Origin: Limnoperna fortunei
Taxonomy: Eukaryota > Mollusca > Bivalvia > Mytilida > Modiolidae
Reading direction: 5' to 3'
Assembly (NCBI GenBank): GCA_944474755.1
Contig: OX104112.1
Location: 57,765,176 to 57,829,175, forward strand
DNA length: 64,000 nt
Positions 11,301 through 21,735 of the stretch are shown one piece after another. The position numbers and the translations under genes are program-made. The notes beneath the pieces were generated by a model that saw only the letters and a program-made list of their open reading frames with translations, ran no database searches and was not told where the DNA came from. Numbering within the stretch: position 1 is the first letter of the stretch; every line of letters starts with the position of its first letter.

Positions 11301-12396
11301 AAAACGCTGCATGTTCTGTGGAATTCTGTCGGAGACGCGAAAAGATCTTGAACTTCATATGGCAGCAACACATGGAGTTTTGATAAAAAGTGATGAAACG
11401 GCAGGAATTTCAAATGCACCTGTTGCTCAACCAAAGCCTCTTGTAGCTCCAAATGTGTCTACAAAGAATTTATCGACCGTAGTCACAGGAGGATCATCAG
11501 GAATGGTCAGAAATAATTATTGTGTCTTCTGTTCAACACAGTTCCCAGATAATACCAAACTAACATTGCATTGTTTGAGTGTACATTCTACTTGTAAGAA
11601 ATGTGGAATGGTGGTAAATAAGGCAGCTGACCTAGCCAAGCATGTTTGTAAGATTTCCAGCAAGACTTGTAGTGTGTGTGGGATGAAGAATTTAAAACCA
11701 GCTGGACTGATAAAACATCTTGAAACACACACAAAGCCATGCAAGGTAGCATTGAAACGCTTAAGCTTATCAGAAATTGAACATGCCACAAAAGGAAAGT
11801 ACAGAAGAGATTCCAGATTAAGGTCTAGAATATCTGATGATGAAATTTCTAGCAGTGGAAGTAAAGCAAGCAATGATGGCAGAAATTCTCTAACTGTATC
11901 AATGAACTTTGGTAAAGAAAAAAGTAAAAAGAAAGTCAAATCTGTTATAACATTAGATGAGAAAACAAAAACTGAAGAAGTGATCATAGAGAGTGATAAT
12001 GATTCAGATATTATAATACAAGAAGAAAAACGCACCGAAATTGTTCTTGATAGTGACGGTGAAGATGTTGTAGCTGATGAGCAGATAGAAAAAAATGAAA
12101 AAACAGATAATAAACCTACAACCAAAAACGAAGAAGACGCAAATGAAAGTGAGAAAAAAACTAGTGAATTGGAACATGGACATAATACTACAGCTAATGA
12201 AACAGAAACAAATGATACCAAGGATAAGCAGACAAAACTAGAAAAATCATCAGGAGATAACAGCAATGATTCTTCAGACATTTCAAAAGAAAGTTCCCCT
12301 ACAAATTCTAGAAATTCAAGAAAAAGATCTTGTTCTGACAGCAAGGATTCGAGTATGGTTAAAAAAAGTAAACAGGAAGTTGAAACTGATACTTGA
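8389..12396 (+). CDS. Multi-zinc-finger nuclear protein, MEP-1-like (tentative)
   Basis: One uninterrupted coding exon of about 1335 residues. Residues 1-400 are acidic, Asn/Ser/Glu-rich and probably disordered. Residues about 505-600 form a conserved-looking helical block (around SSWEQIELIKHEVL). Zinc-finger pairs follow at C611/C613 (atypical), C644/C647-H663/H668, C683/C686-H699/C703, C868/C871-H884/H889, C907/C910-H923/H929, C943/C946-H958/H961, C974/C977-H990/H995, C1045/C1048-H1061/H1066, C1069/C1072-H1085 and C1094/C1097-H1110/H1114. Between them is a Pro/Gln-rich linker (about 740-850). The C-terminus is Ser/Glu/Lys-rich with VIIESD (1198), IIIQEE (1208) and IVLDSDGE (1218), which look like SUMO-interaction motifs, and a basic RKR...KKSK stretch (about 1311-1328) as a likely NLS. 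Family knowledge: MEP-1 is a zinc-finger partner of Mi-2 and acts in SUMO-dependent repression. Name from overall resemblance only; ZNF592/POGZ-like families are alternatives. Confidence 0.9.
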   Translation: MDQSENSTGLFSTETFTKNITSEHDHLVVENGYKEEHVKIEVPNVNGNHSDETNSETNSKFLENVEVNSYDLKDCKGDVRVEEDMDHLTSNSNVSDVSAYEDSEKSMDISENRVDCDGTVDNSNELQRNCNSEIQDQIKDDNLPLSKPEEDVKFDNDKNSLQKEALVKEVIDFENKSVAENLPRCDGNEQIEESIKVSNKTDDVSNEKNSTEIEQSNDNDSNSLQNETLLSEKVDCDAKSGGENSSAIEENKNKETVDIEDENGIVSNKTDVCNEKDSLEQPNNGTEILETKVQNKLNEKTVTVVQEDAKTIKPNLNLKSVDKVTDLDGSEILITINEEIEESDNEENEIKEKKDTNLVEVQEPKQVDKLVKQESKEVVIIKNINNKAEIAAKVPILSQPLTTVVNIRPGSVAPNSMAATTVRFPVMPGPVLQYTVPPSSRANSQNKYINVGGQQILITVPVSSMGSVVNTVNSFQSVNVNMVAATFPPPNPNKSALDKTLDIDIPQSSWEQIELIKHEVLTRKPDNAFWGGLANVSKKAELSNVAKFLFDLGSDIVKECAYEQIVMVQKKKEDAEQLNDTEKESLQRMKKVVHELKDKLKYLHDLPKIKCSCGFTTDSNNVMCLHKEYPHTDMSLFKISKLNCAHCNEEFEGKLAADFFRAHLAKEHKGSGKFYNKPSHYQCNLCPFEGSNKNNLTKHQLKCLKNFKQHLNLAPHHVDINLILKNIFYKFQVHNKKLQQTQVPSVDIHDTRSKIPIVQTKPIIQNNPLIQPKPVDRPIIVNPNRQIMPTQFQPSPITGVSPSNTWQNNYSRMMQAPIGFPVEGPRYAQIQKPPPPLKQGNASKPTVNQLLKTQQTNALTNRAGFEVCEICGGYVKDRMSLRIHFFYAHKIEMPAHVFSKPLAPLFCNICNERFWTSQGFAKHKTSLKHQENNKKLESVSNQCWICHQKPGNLYHHLHKFHRLTTSECMILKRCMFCGILSETRKDLELHMAATHGVLIKSDETAGISNAPVAQPKPLVAPNVSTKNLSTVVTGGSSGMVRNNYCVFCSTQFPDNTKLTLHCLSVHSTCKKCGMVVNKAADLAKHVCKISSKTCSVCGMKNLKPAGLIKHLETHTKPCKVALKRLSLSEIEHATKGKYRRDSRLRSRISDDEISSSGSKASNDGRNSLTVSMNFGKEKSKKKVKSVITLDEKTKTEEVIIESDNDSDIIIQEEKRTEIVLDSDGEDVVADEQIEKNEKTDNKPTTKNEEDANESEKKTSELEHGHNTTANETETNDTKDKQTKLEKSSGDNSNDSSDISKESSPTNSRNSRKRSCSDSKDSSMVKKSKQEVETDT

Positions 12397-14660
12397 ATAG
12401 TGATACATTGTTTTAAAATAGTTATGTTTTTTATTAGATTTTGATGTTTTAAATATTGTTATGTATTATCATAGTTTAAGTACATGAAACTGTTAGTACA
12501 CATTTGATACATGTGTGTATCTAGATGATACAGTGGACCAGTCTGGAAGATCACATACCAGAATAACTGATACATTACATTGTTGATATGCATTGAATGC
12601 ATCTTGTCTGTATCTTATACATGTTGTGAATTTTAACTTTAGAATTGAAAGTATTTTTTTTTTAAAGAATTTCTAGTTAACAAAATTTAGTGTTTTTTAG
12701 TTGGTCTTAAAGAACAGTCGATTTACATGGATTACTGTCTATCTGCCTACTTGTACAAGTGGCACTGTCATGCTTTCACTTTATCCTAAACTTCTTCTAA
12801 ACAGTTCAAAGGAATAAAGCTGCCACAGCATTGATGTGCATTAACGTTTTAATTCTTCCTTCTTCCATATATATGAATTTTTTTTTAATTTATGGATTTT
12901 GTTAAAAGAAAATGTTTTCTTCTCTTATTATTCTATTTACAATTTCTAAACCATTCAAAAAATAAAAACCTAACTGTGACAGTATAGTTATACCGGTAAG
13001 TAAGCATTTATGTTTATTCAGCTATTAAATTTTTCAATCAAATAAGTTTTTTTTTGGTTTTGTTTGCTGTTAAATTGTGTTGCATAACATTTTTTTTTAT
13101 TTAATGGCATTTTTCTTTTTTAAACTATATATGTATATATATATCACTCCATAACAGCTTCTTCAGTAAATAGCAATTAAAAATAATACATGTAAAATAA
13201 TTTGATCTTTCTGATTTAGCTTAATTTTGTTCCCCTTATACATGTACAGGACAATATTGTATTTTTCCACACACATAAAATTAGTCTAATGTGTACTTTG
13301 TACTTATTGTATTTTATTATTTGGTATACAAGTGAAATAAGCTCTAAGGATCTTTTTCATACAAATTAATTTACTGCAGTATGAGAAAAAAAGAGTGCCA
13401 TGTTTCCTGTAGGTTTTTAATTTTGAGGCAAAGTGTGTGTTTTTTGTGTAGATAATGAAATAGTTACATTGTTTCCTCATGTTGTCGTATTTTTGTACAA
13501 GTTTTTTTTTCCTTTTTGAAATGGCATTTGGTATATAGTATTGCATCTACCAGATACTTTTATTTCTTTATGAAATAACTCGAGTTCAAAAGATCTGATG
13601 TTCATCAAACTGTTAGTTTAAAAGTATTTATTAGCAAGACTCTGTATATATGTACTCTGCAATATCTTTTAAAGTAAAGTACTCTTGTCATAATGAGACT
13701 TTTGGCTCTAACCAATAATTTACAAACATGTAAAAAATTTGGAAAAATGTTATTTATCTACAATATTGAAATGTTAGGTCTGATTTACTTTATTTTCACA
13801 CATTGGTTTATGTTGATATCATAAATGAAATTTGATTAATGGTCACATGTGATCAACGAAGGTCAGAAATCATTTTTATGATTGTTACTATATTGTATTA
13901 ATTATTGGTATCTTTAATTCTATTAGATGACTTAATTTTTTTATTTTATGAGTCTTGGTTACTTGTGACTGGTAAAACAAAGGCATTGCTGAGGTAACAT
14001 AATCAAACTTGATGAAGCTGATCTGTAAAACACTAATTATAACTATTTTTATACATACATGTATACAAATAATGTATTAGATTAGATTTTATCAAGTTAA
14101 CTATAAACAGTTAAAAAATTGTTCTGAAATATTTTTTCTGGTCAGTCACATTTAGGCACAGTTTTTGTAGGTAAAATGAAGAATACAGATGTTTTCTTGC
14201 AAGTTAGAAATATCTAGGTGTGCATAAATTTGTCATTGATGCTAGAAAATTTTCTTTATTAGGAATTTCTTTTATAATATTTATTTGACAATTTTTCACA
14301 TTGGAGTGAAATGTTAAGTTATTCAATATACTATTCTATTGTTGATTGAATAAATGAGATTTAATGACACATTAACATCATTTTGTCAGCGTTATTTCAA
14401 ATTAATTGTGCTATCAATACTTGGATTGGAATTGGTTAACATTGTTATTTGAATACTATACATATGGTATCCAATTTCTCCAATGAGTAAACAGCATAGG
14501 ACAAATATGCAGATGTCTGTACTGTTTATGTGTCCTTTTCGACGATCCCTATGTGCAGTTTTCTTGCTACTGTTTTTTTATAGTGTGCATTGTGGAAAAG
14601 TATCAATTGTATTTGTATTGGTTAACAGGAGAGAAAAGTTTTATATAGTTTATTTGCACC
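12397..14660 (+). other. Probable 3' UTR and downstream flank of the zinc-finger gene
   Basis: AT-rich non-coding sequence follows the TGA at 12394. The first canonical AATAAA is at 12813-12818, with others near 12960 and 14348. No second gene is seen. A small 89-codon open frame at 14483 has no gene-like features and runs into a decayed repeat. Confidence 0.5.
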
Positions 14661-14975
14661 TTTATGTGAAGTGTAGGAGGGACAAAGCATTGCTTGTTGT
14701 CCATGCGCAGCATGTTGTAAATGCATTTACTCTGAAACCTACCTCTTGGTAGGATAAATTGTTAATTATGATGTGTAGATGTACATGCTCAACTGCCATT
14801 TTAGCTCATTACATTTTGTAGGAGTTGTGGAATTTTCACAATTTCAGCAATAGAATACAATGGAAGATCATGTGGATGCATCTCCGCTATAACTGCTTGA
14901 TAGACACTTTGATATTTGTTAGGATTAATTGTTGTGATGTGTAGATGATCTACTGCCATTTTGATTCCTCGAGTT
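14660..14975 (+). repeat. Decayed tandem units related to 6800-7480
   Basis: Two diverged units share 'tgtgtagatg', 'gccattttagctc/gattc', 'aggagttgtgg' and 'gcaatagaatacaatgg' with the array upstream of the zinc-finger gene. They are the same repeat family in the same orientation. Confidence 0.6.
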
Positions 14976-17815
14976 GAAAACTATTTAAAGAAAGCATTAT
15001 CAATCACTACTCAAGTTTGCACTTCTGTTAAAATTTTATCCTGCAAGTTACTGTGTGCTTTTTTAACCTTCAATCCAAATAATCTTGATTTTACGTGTTA
15101 TTATTTTCCATAACCAAAGACATCATAAACATTAGTAGAATGAATAATGGTACCCTTGTTTTTTTTTGTTTTTTTTTTTTGGCGAGGGTAATCCGACAAA
15201 TCACAAAAACTAACTTCGGATTATAACGGCAGTAAAATTCAGGCTAAAACACTAGTTCCTCACTATTCTTGTGTAATTTGATACTTCATTGGTGGGGACT
15301 TAGTCTACGTGTGACAAACATGTTATTGTCTTCCTGTTTCTAGCTGATACAAATAAATTTGATGTTTCTGACAATTTTATGTGACTGTTGTGCTTAGTTA
15401 ATCCATGTAAAATGTTTGGTACATTGGACATGTCACTGTACAAAACATGATCTATAAAAATCATTCAAACCAGTTATGTGCCATATATGTAGATAGTAAA
15501 TTTGACTGTAATACAAGCTATTTTGAGAAGTACAAATAGACTGGTAATATGATGTTGTTATGTGTGCTTTCAGACATTTTCATCTGTTGACGGTGAGAAT
15601 GATTAAAACAGATGATATTGTGTTGTCAGTGGTTTATGAGAATAAGATCACTGCCCTTTTTAAACTAATAATTCCTAATGGGGAAAATGAGGTATTCCAT
15701 GTTGACTTGTAAACTGCAGATTCTGAGAAGAAAAAATATTCATTTATATACTAGTCACCTACATAGCCTCAGAAATTATGTTAATGATAATATACATAAA
15801 TAATATTACATTTTTGTATGTATTAATGTTGTTCAGCTTTCTTTTTTTCTCACTCAACTAAAGTTTGTTCATGATATTGCCATTACTTGATCTCCATTGT
15901 TGAAAACTTTAAAACAAAAATCTCGTTTTAAACAGAGGAGCAAATGTGAACCAATCTTGGCCCGATTCCTCCATATTGTGTCTTTTATATTATGACCTGA
16001 TCTTCAGCCAACATGTTACCTGTTTAAATAAATAGAACAATTTATAGAAATTACAAAAAATGTACATGTATTTTGCAGCTTATAGGTTTTATTTTAATTC
16101 TAGCTTCAAAGTTGTTCAATGTACAGGTTTTAAAAAATGTATGCTATGTCCCTACATTTCCAAGTATGCAAATTTAATTATGTTCATACCATGAAATTAC
16201 TTGGCTAATGCTAATTAACCTTGTTAAGGGTCCCCAAATGACCTTGAAAATGATAAAAGACTGGGAATATTGTTTTCTTTTTCTCAGTTGAGGGGAAAAA
16301 CTGAAAATTATTTACATTGAAAGATCTGGATTTCACATTTCCTGACCCATTTGTATTGCAAAATTTTTCTATTGCATTGTTACTTTAAAGGGGGCAGGTG
16401 ATGATTTTGCTCCTGTAAAAATCGAGAAGGAACTTGAACAGTCCTTTTAATTAAAATGAAAATCTTAGTGGAACCTTACTTATTATACATAATCATTAGG
16501 TGGTGCCCATTTTAATTTAAACCCAATAGTCGTGGCAAGGGTTTTAGTCAGCTTTGTAACTAAAGTAAAATTCTGCTGGAGAGCAGAGTTCTCGTTTTTG
16601 TTCTATATAAATATACCTTCACCAATCGTCAAATGTTCTCATGTGAACCATGGATCCTTGTTGAGCAATTATAGGCTTAAGGGTACTTCTGGTATTTTAT
16701 AATCGACAGCAATCATGCACTGTATATTCAGAAATGTTTGTGATGTTTTTATTATTGCATAAAATGCAACAGGATGTGACTTACAATAATGAGAAATCAC
16801 ATTTCAAACCTTGAGTGGTTTTTTACTGATATCAGCTTGACAGTTGCAATATTTCTGAATTTACAGTATAATAAAAGGTATTGAAGATTAAGCTCTCATC
16901 ATTTGTCAAAAAAGGACAAGAGCTTGATTTTTCTATGCCTCAGTAATATGACCATAAATAATTGTCTTGAACTAATTTTCAAGGATTTGACCATGGGTTA
17001 TCCAATTTATAATACTTGTGTTTATGTAGAGAATTGATTTTTAATTATTTAAATAAGTGTTAAGTAGAATTAAATGTTATAAACATTTGTATCTGAAAAA
17101 AAGATCAAGTTGTTAACCAGTTAGTTTGTAAGAATTGTTCTACAGTATGATAGTGATAACTGTCGTGCAGTTAAAATGTGTGCAATTTTCATAAAGCTTT
17201 TCACTAGTGCATATGTACTTTGTTGTTGTTAAGAGGTGCTGTGTAGTTGTGTAGAGGTAGTGCTCATGTTTATGTAAATAAATATACACTCCAAATTGTA
17301 ATAATAATGGGAGAATAAAATATATCTTTGATGCTCACTTTGTTAACTTATTTAGAGGCCTGGTTAAATATATATTTTAGCTCAGGAAAATTTATTTTAA
17401 TTAGCCATCTGTCATTTTAACTTTGTTGTCCTCGTTTTTTGTTTGTTTTTTGGAAAGGGGGGGGGTGGGTGTTTGCCCTAGAGGTTGTTTGCCATAATTG
17501 ATTGCAGTTGTTTTATTTTATTGCTAATTCTAAAGTCATCTAGTATCGATCTTAGCATTGATGGCTAGAATTTGATAATTACCTCAGTAACCAATGGTGT
17601 AATTGCCTGTGACTGAGTTGCATATAAATACCCGTGTCAGGTTTGTGTCATAATCCATTCAGAAAGTTGTAGAATACTCTGTGAGTAATAAATGTCAGAA
17701 AATAATAGAATATCCCAATCATATGGTTATCCCCTCGGAATTTATACTTTGTCCAAGTTGGAAAATGGGAAAGGAATGCTTGACTCCAAAGGTTGACAAG
17801 GACAACCAGTGTTCT
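14976..17815. other. Intergenic AT-rich sequence, nothing supported
   Basis: No exon, RNA gene or repeat terminus could be supported. Candidate AATAAA signals near 17278 and 17313 could mark a distal end of a long 3' UTR, but this cannot be decided from sequence alone. Confidence 0.4.
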
Positions 17816-17829
17816 GTGAAAGGATAGGG

Positions 17830-17905
17830 TTTCGGTAACCGGACAACTCGGACCGTAGTAAGGACCACTCGGCCGTAGTAAATAAGACAACTCGGACCGC
17901 ATTTA
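17830..17905 (+). repeat. Cluster of the 'ACAACTCGGACCG' motif (three copies)
   Basis: Direct copies lie at about 17842, 17864 (altered, 'CCACTCGGCCG') and 17886, spaced about 22 bp. The same motif forms a larger head-to-head cluster at 20686-20805 on the other side of the tandem-core element. Confidence 0.75.
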
Positions 17906-18038
17906 TTTCTTATACTGTCATTAAAATATTAAAATACGATAGTCCTGTTTTTATATTTATCAATATAACGTTTTAAGTTTTTTCTAGTAAATTGAAACAG
18001 TTCTACTCGAATGTAAATTGTACTGATTTAATTATAAC

Positions 18039-19972
18039 CAGAGGCTCTTAAGAGCCTGTATCGCTCACCTGATTTTATAGGCAAGGAAGATGGCATTTCC
18101 CTGATGTTAAAGTAAGTCCTGTAATTTTCAATAAACTTTAAATAGGACCATCCAAACAATATTACTAGAAAGCTTTGTTTCATTGGTTAACCAGTTGTAT
18201 AGAGAAGATTTTTTTTATTTGCCCATAGGGTCCTCTGTTAAACTAAGTCCTGCGGCGGAGGTGGCCATTTTGAATTTCCAATTGCCATAAAAAAACAAAA
18301 AATTTATAAAGGACCATCCAAACAATATTGCTAGTAAGATTTGGTTCGATTGATTAACCGGTTTCAGAGAAGAAGCCTTTAAAAACTTTTTCCCATAGGG
18401 TCCTATGTTAAACTAAGTCCTGCGGTAGCGGCCATTTTGAATTACCAATTGCCATAAAAACATAAACTTTATAGAGGACCATCCAAACAATATTGCTAGT
18501 AAGTTTTGTTTTGATTGGTTAAACGGTTTCAGAGAAGAAGCCCTTTTAAACTTTTTTCTCATAGGGTTGAATGTTAAACCAAGTCCTGCGGTGGCGACCA
18601 TTTTGAATTTCCGATTGGGATAAAAAACATTAACTTTATAGAGGACCATCCAAACAATATTGCTAGTAAGTTTTGTTTCCATTGGTTGGCCGGTTTCAGA
18701 AAAGAAGCCTTTCAAACTTTTTCCTATAGGGTCCTATGTTAAATTAAGTCCTGCGGTGGCAGCCATTTTGAATTTCCAATTGCCATAAAAAACACAAACT
18801 TTATAGAGGACCATCCAAACAATATTGCTAGTAAGTTTTTGTTTCCATTGATTAACCGGTTTCAGAGAAGAAGCCTTTTAAAACTTTTTCCCATAGGGTT
18901 CTATGTTAAACTAAGTCCTGCGGTGGCGGCCATTTTGAATTTCCAATTCCCATCTAAAACACAAACTTTATAGAGGACCATCCAAACAATATTGCTAGTA
19001 AGTTTTGTTTTGATTGGTTAAACGGTTTCAGAGAAGAGGCCTTTAAAAACTTTTTCCCATAGGGTCCTATGTTAAACTAAGTCCTGCGGTAGCGGCCATT
19101 TTGAATTACCAATTGCCATAAAAACATAAACTTTATAGAGGACCATCCAAACAATATTGCTAGTAAGTTTTGTTTTGATTGGTTAAACAGTTTCAGAGAA
19201 GAAGCCCTTTTAAACTTTTTTCTCATAGGGTTGAATGTTAAACCAAGTCCTGCGGTGGCGGCCATTTTGAATTTCCGATTGGGATAAAAAACATTAACTT
19301 TATAGAGGACCATCCAAACAATATTGCTAGTAAGTTTTGTTTCCATTGGTTGGCCGGTTTCAGAAAAGAAGCCTTTCAAACTTTTTCCTATAGGGTCCTA
19401 TGTTAAATTAAGTCCTGCGGTGGCAGCCATTTTGAATTTCCAATTGCCATAAAAAACACAAACTTTATAGAGGACCATCCAAACAATATTGCTAGTAAGT
19501 TTTTGTTTCCATTGATTAACCGGTTTCAGAGAAAAAGCCTTTTAAAACTTTTTCCCATAGGGTTCTATGTTAAACTAAGTCCTGCGGTGGCGGCCATTTT
19601 GAATTTCCAATTCCCATCTAAAACACAAACTTTATAGAGGACCATCCAAACAATATTGCTAGTAAGTTTTGTTTTGATTGGTTAAACGGTTTCAGAGAAG
19701 AAGCCCTTTTTAACTTTTTTCCCATAGGGTCCTATGTTAAACTAAGTCTTGAGGTGGCGGCCATATTGGTTAACCAATCAAAATAAAAAACACAAACTTT
19801 GTAAAGGTCCATCCAATGAACATTATGGCCAAGTTTGGTTTCAATTGGCCAAGTGGTTTCAGAGAAGAAGATTAAAATGTAAAAAGTTTACAGACGCCGA
19901 CGACGACGACGCCGACGGACGCAAAGTGATAACAATAGCTCACATGACCCTTTGGGTCAGGTGAGCTAAAAA
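18039..19972 (-). mobile_element. Pearl/HINE-like non-autonomous element with 166-bp tandem core
   Basis: Read on the minus strand, it opens with TTTTAGCTCACCTGACCC, passes a GTCCGTCGGCGTCGTCGTCG microsatellite, and then about ten tandem units. The word TGCGG recurs on the plus strand at 18251, 18421, 18587, 18752, 18919, 19085, 19251, 19416 and 19583, giving a 165-170 bp spacing. It closes with a subterminal CAGGTGAGCG, the hairpin AGGCTCTTAAGAGCCT and CTGG. 5' inverted repeat, microsatellite, tandem core and 3' hairpin are the architecture described for bivalve pearl elements and Helentron-associated elements. No coding capacity; the two 100-codon frames inside are repeat shadows 664 bp apart. 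Confidence 0.85.
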
Positions 19973-20254
19973 GGTTAAATGTTATGATGAGAAATGCGAC
20001 ACAATTAACAACATTAAATCTTAAGAATTCAGAAAACACTCACAATTATCTATAATAATTGTGGCTTCAATTAATGTGATCGGTAATCATGTTGCTTAGT
20101 TAATAATAATTTTAAAAAAAATTATTTTAAGATGTGAAAGAATTTGAGCTTGTTTGTTTTCAAATAAGTGAATTTAGTGAAACTTAATTTGATAAGAAAC
20201 TTCTATGATTCCAAATGAGTAGCTTGGTCAAGCAGTAAAAGAAAAATAAAAACC

Positions 20255-20495
20255 TTGACAAGACGTTCTTTATCATATCTCAACAACCATGTCAGTAGAT
20301 CGTAAGCGTTGTACCCAAACCATTCGACCACGACAAGAGTCCGTACTGCTGTACAGTAACTACTTCCACAGAACATGTACAAACATTACCCAATACAACT
20401 TTAAACAACAGAAGGCTGTTCCTCGCGTCCAGTTCTGCTAAGAAACATTCAAAGTTGGTGACGACACGATACCATATTCTGGTATCACAATTCCC
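20255..20495 (-). pseudogene. Unidentified, probably frameshifted coding fragment
   Basis: A 67-codon frame without an ATG runs from 20495 down to a TGA at 20292-20294. It has protein-like composition (RIWYRVVTNFECFLAEL near its start). Near 20335 the coding-like signal shifts to another frame and continues to about 20258 (VVEWFGYNAYDLLTWLLRYD). The two frames overlap and look like one reading broken by an indel. I do not recognise the family; transposon or host origin is open. Confidence 0.35.
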
Positions 20496-20685
20496 TTATT
20501 TTTAAATAAATATATGTTGAAGCTTTTTTTGTTTTTTTTTTCTGATACATAGTAAATTTCACGTCAAACAACAAATTTCACTCTGCGTGGTCAACTGCTG
20601 TACAGTTAATAAAATAAACGTCAGTTAACAAACAAAAACTGTATTTTTACATGACAATATAGATTTCTTGGACCATAAATAAAAG

Positions 20686-20805
20686 GACAACTCGGACTAT
20701 AAGGTGTAGAACAACTCGGACCGTATATGAATAACACGGTCCGACTTGTCCTATTACGGTCCGAGTTGTCACGATCCGAGTTGTCCGCGGTCCGAGTTGT
20801 CTCGC
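20686..20805. repeat. Head-to-head cluster of the 'GTCCGAGTTGTC' motif
   Basis: Two direct ACAACTCGGAC copies (about 20687 and 20711) are followed by four inverted copies, GTCCGACTTGTC, GTCCGAGTTGTC, ATCCGAGTTGTC and GTCCGAGTTGTC. They meet at GACCGTATATGAATAACACG. It could be the subterminal binding array of a decayed transposon. Confidence 0.75.
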
Positions 20806-21107
20806 ATTCAGGGTTTCTTATCAGATACTTCCATTTCCAATACATACTGGACACCATAACAAAGCAGAAAAATTGTCAGGATTATCTATTGCTATCACAT
20901 TTTCATCTGTCTTGTAACCATGAACTTTTCAAATTTTAAGTACAAACCCAGTTTATATGGTAAAGTCAGACAGCCGGACAGGAAAGAAAAGGTAGATATT
21001 TGGTGTAATACACTCTGCTTACAACTTTCAACCCAGACTTCTAAAACTAAACATTTAAGTTATGCGCCTGCTATTTTCCAATTGTTCAAGAAATTGTTTT
21101 CCCTTTT

Positions 21108-21735
21108 TTTAGATCGCCTGACCCAAAGGCAAGATATTGCCATCATTTGGCGTCCTTCGTCTCCGCAGTCGTCGTTAACTTTTCTTTAAAAATCTTCTCC
21201 AAAACCAATGAGGAGATTGCTTTGAAACTTTGCACATTTCATTAGTAAAATGTCCTCTACCAAGTTTGTACAAATTATGGCCGCAGACCAACCAACATGG
21301 CTGCCTAGTCTTAAAATAGAACTGGCGGGGTTTTTGCAATTACAGTTAAAAAGTATAACAGATACAGGTAAACCGATGACACTTTCTCTACAGCATCAAA
21401 AGCTCTACAAAACTTTCAATTCAGTCCAAGTTGTAGGACGAATCATTGTTGCCCTATATATCTTCAAAATTGATGATTTTTGCCATTTCGTTCTCAAAAT
21501 CTTGAAAATTATTAAAACTAGAGAAAAATTAGGCAGTGCTAAATTGTTTGAGAGCTAAAAAATTGACCTTAAGATAAAGATTGTCTGATGAACGGTTTAG
21601 GTGTTATTCCCCTGTTTTTTTAATCAGTTTTAATTGATTTTAAAAATCTCCTCTGAAACCACTGAAAGGACTGCTTTGAAACTTTGTATTAAAAATAGAA
21701 CCAGGGGAGGCGGGGGGGGGGGGGGCTAATAATAC
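21108..21735 (+). repeat. Decayed bivalve tandem-core repeat, left part
   Basis: The segment opens with 'gatcgcctgacccaaaggca' and a 'ggcgtccttcgtctccgcag' stretch, a degraded form of the start of the pearl-like elements. Two or three diverged core units follow. It ends in a G homopolymer (about 21711-21725). Confidence 0.6.

Noticed and set aside
11517..12344. 275-codon open frame on the minus strand
   Set aside because: Antisense shadow of the Ser/Glu/Lys-rich C-terminus of the zinc-finger gene; no independent features.
18413..19379. Two identical 100-codon minus-strand frames
   Set aside because: They lie in the tandem core 664 bp apart and are periodic shadows of the repeat, not genes.
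17830..20805. CRISPR-like array (short repeats with spacers)
   Set aside because: Eukaryotic context, irregular spacing, copies in both orientations and no cas genes.
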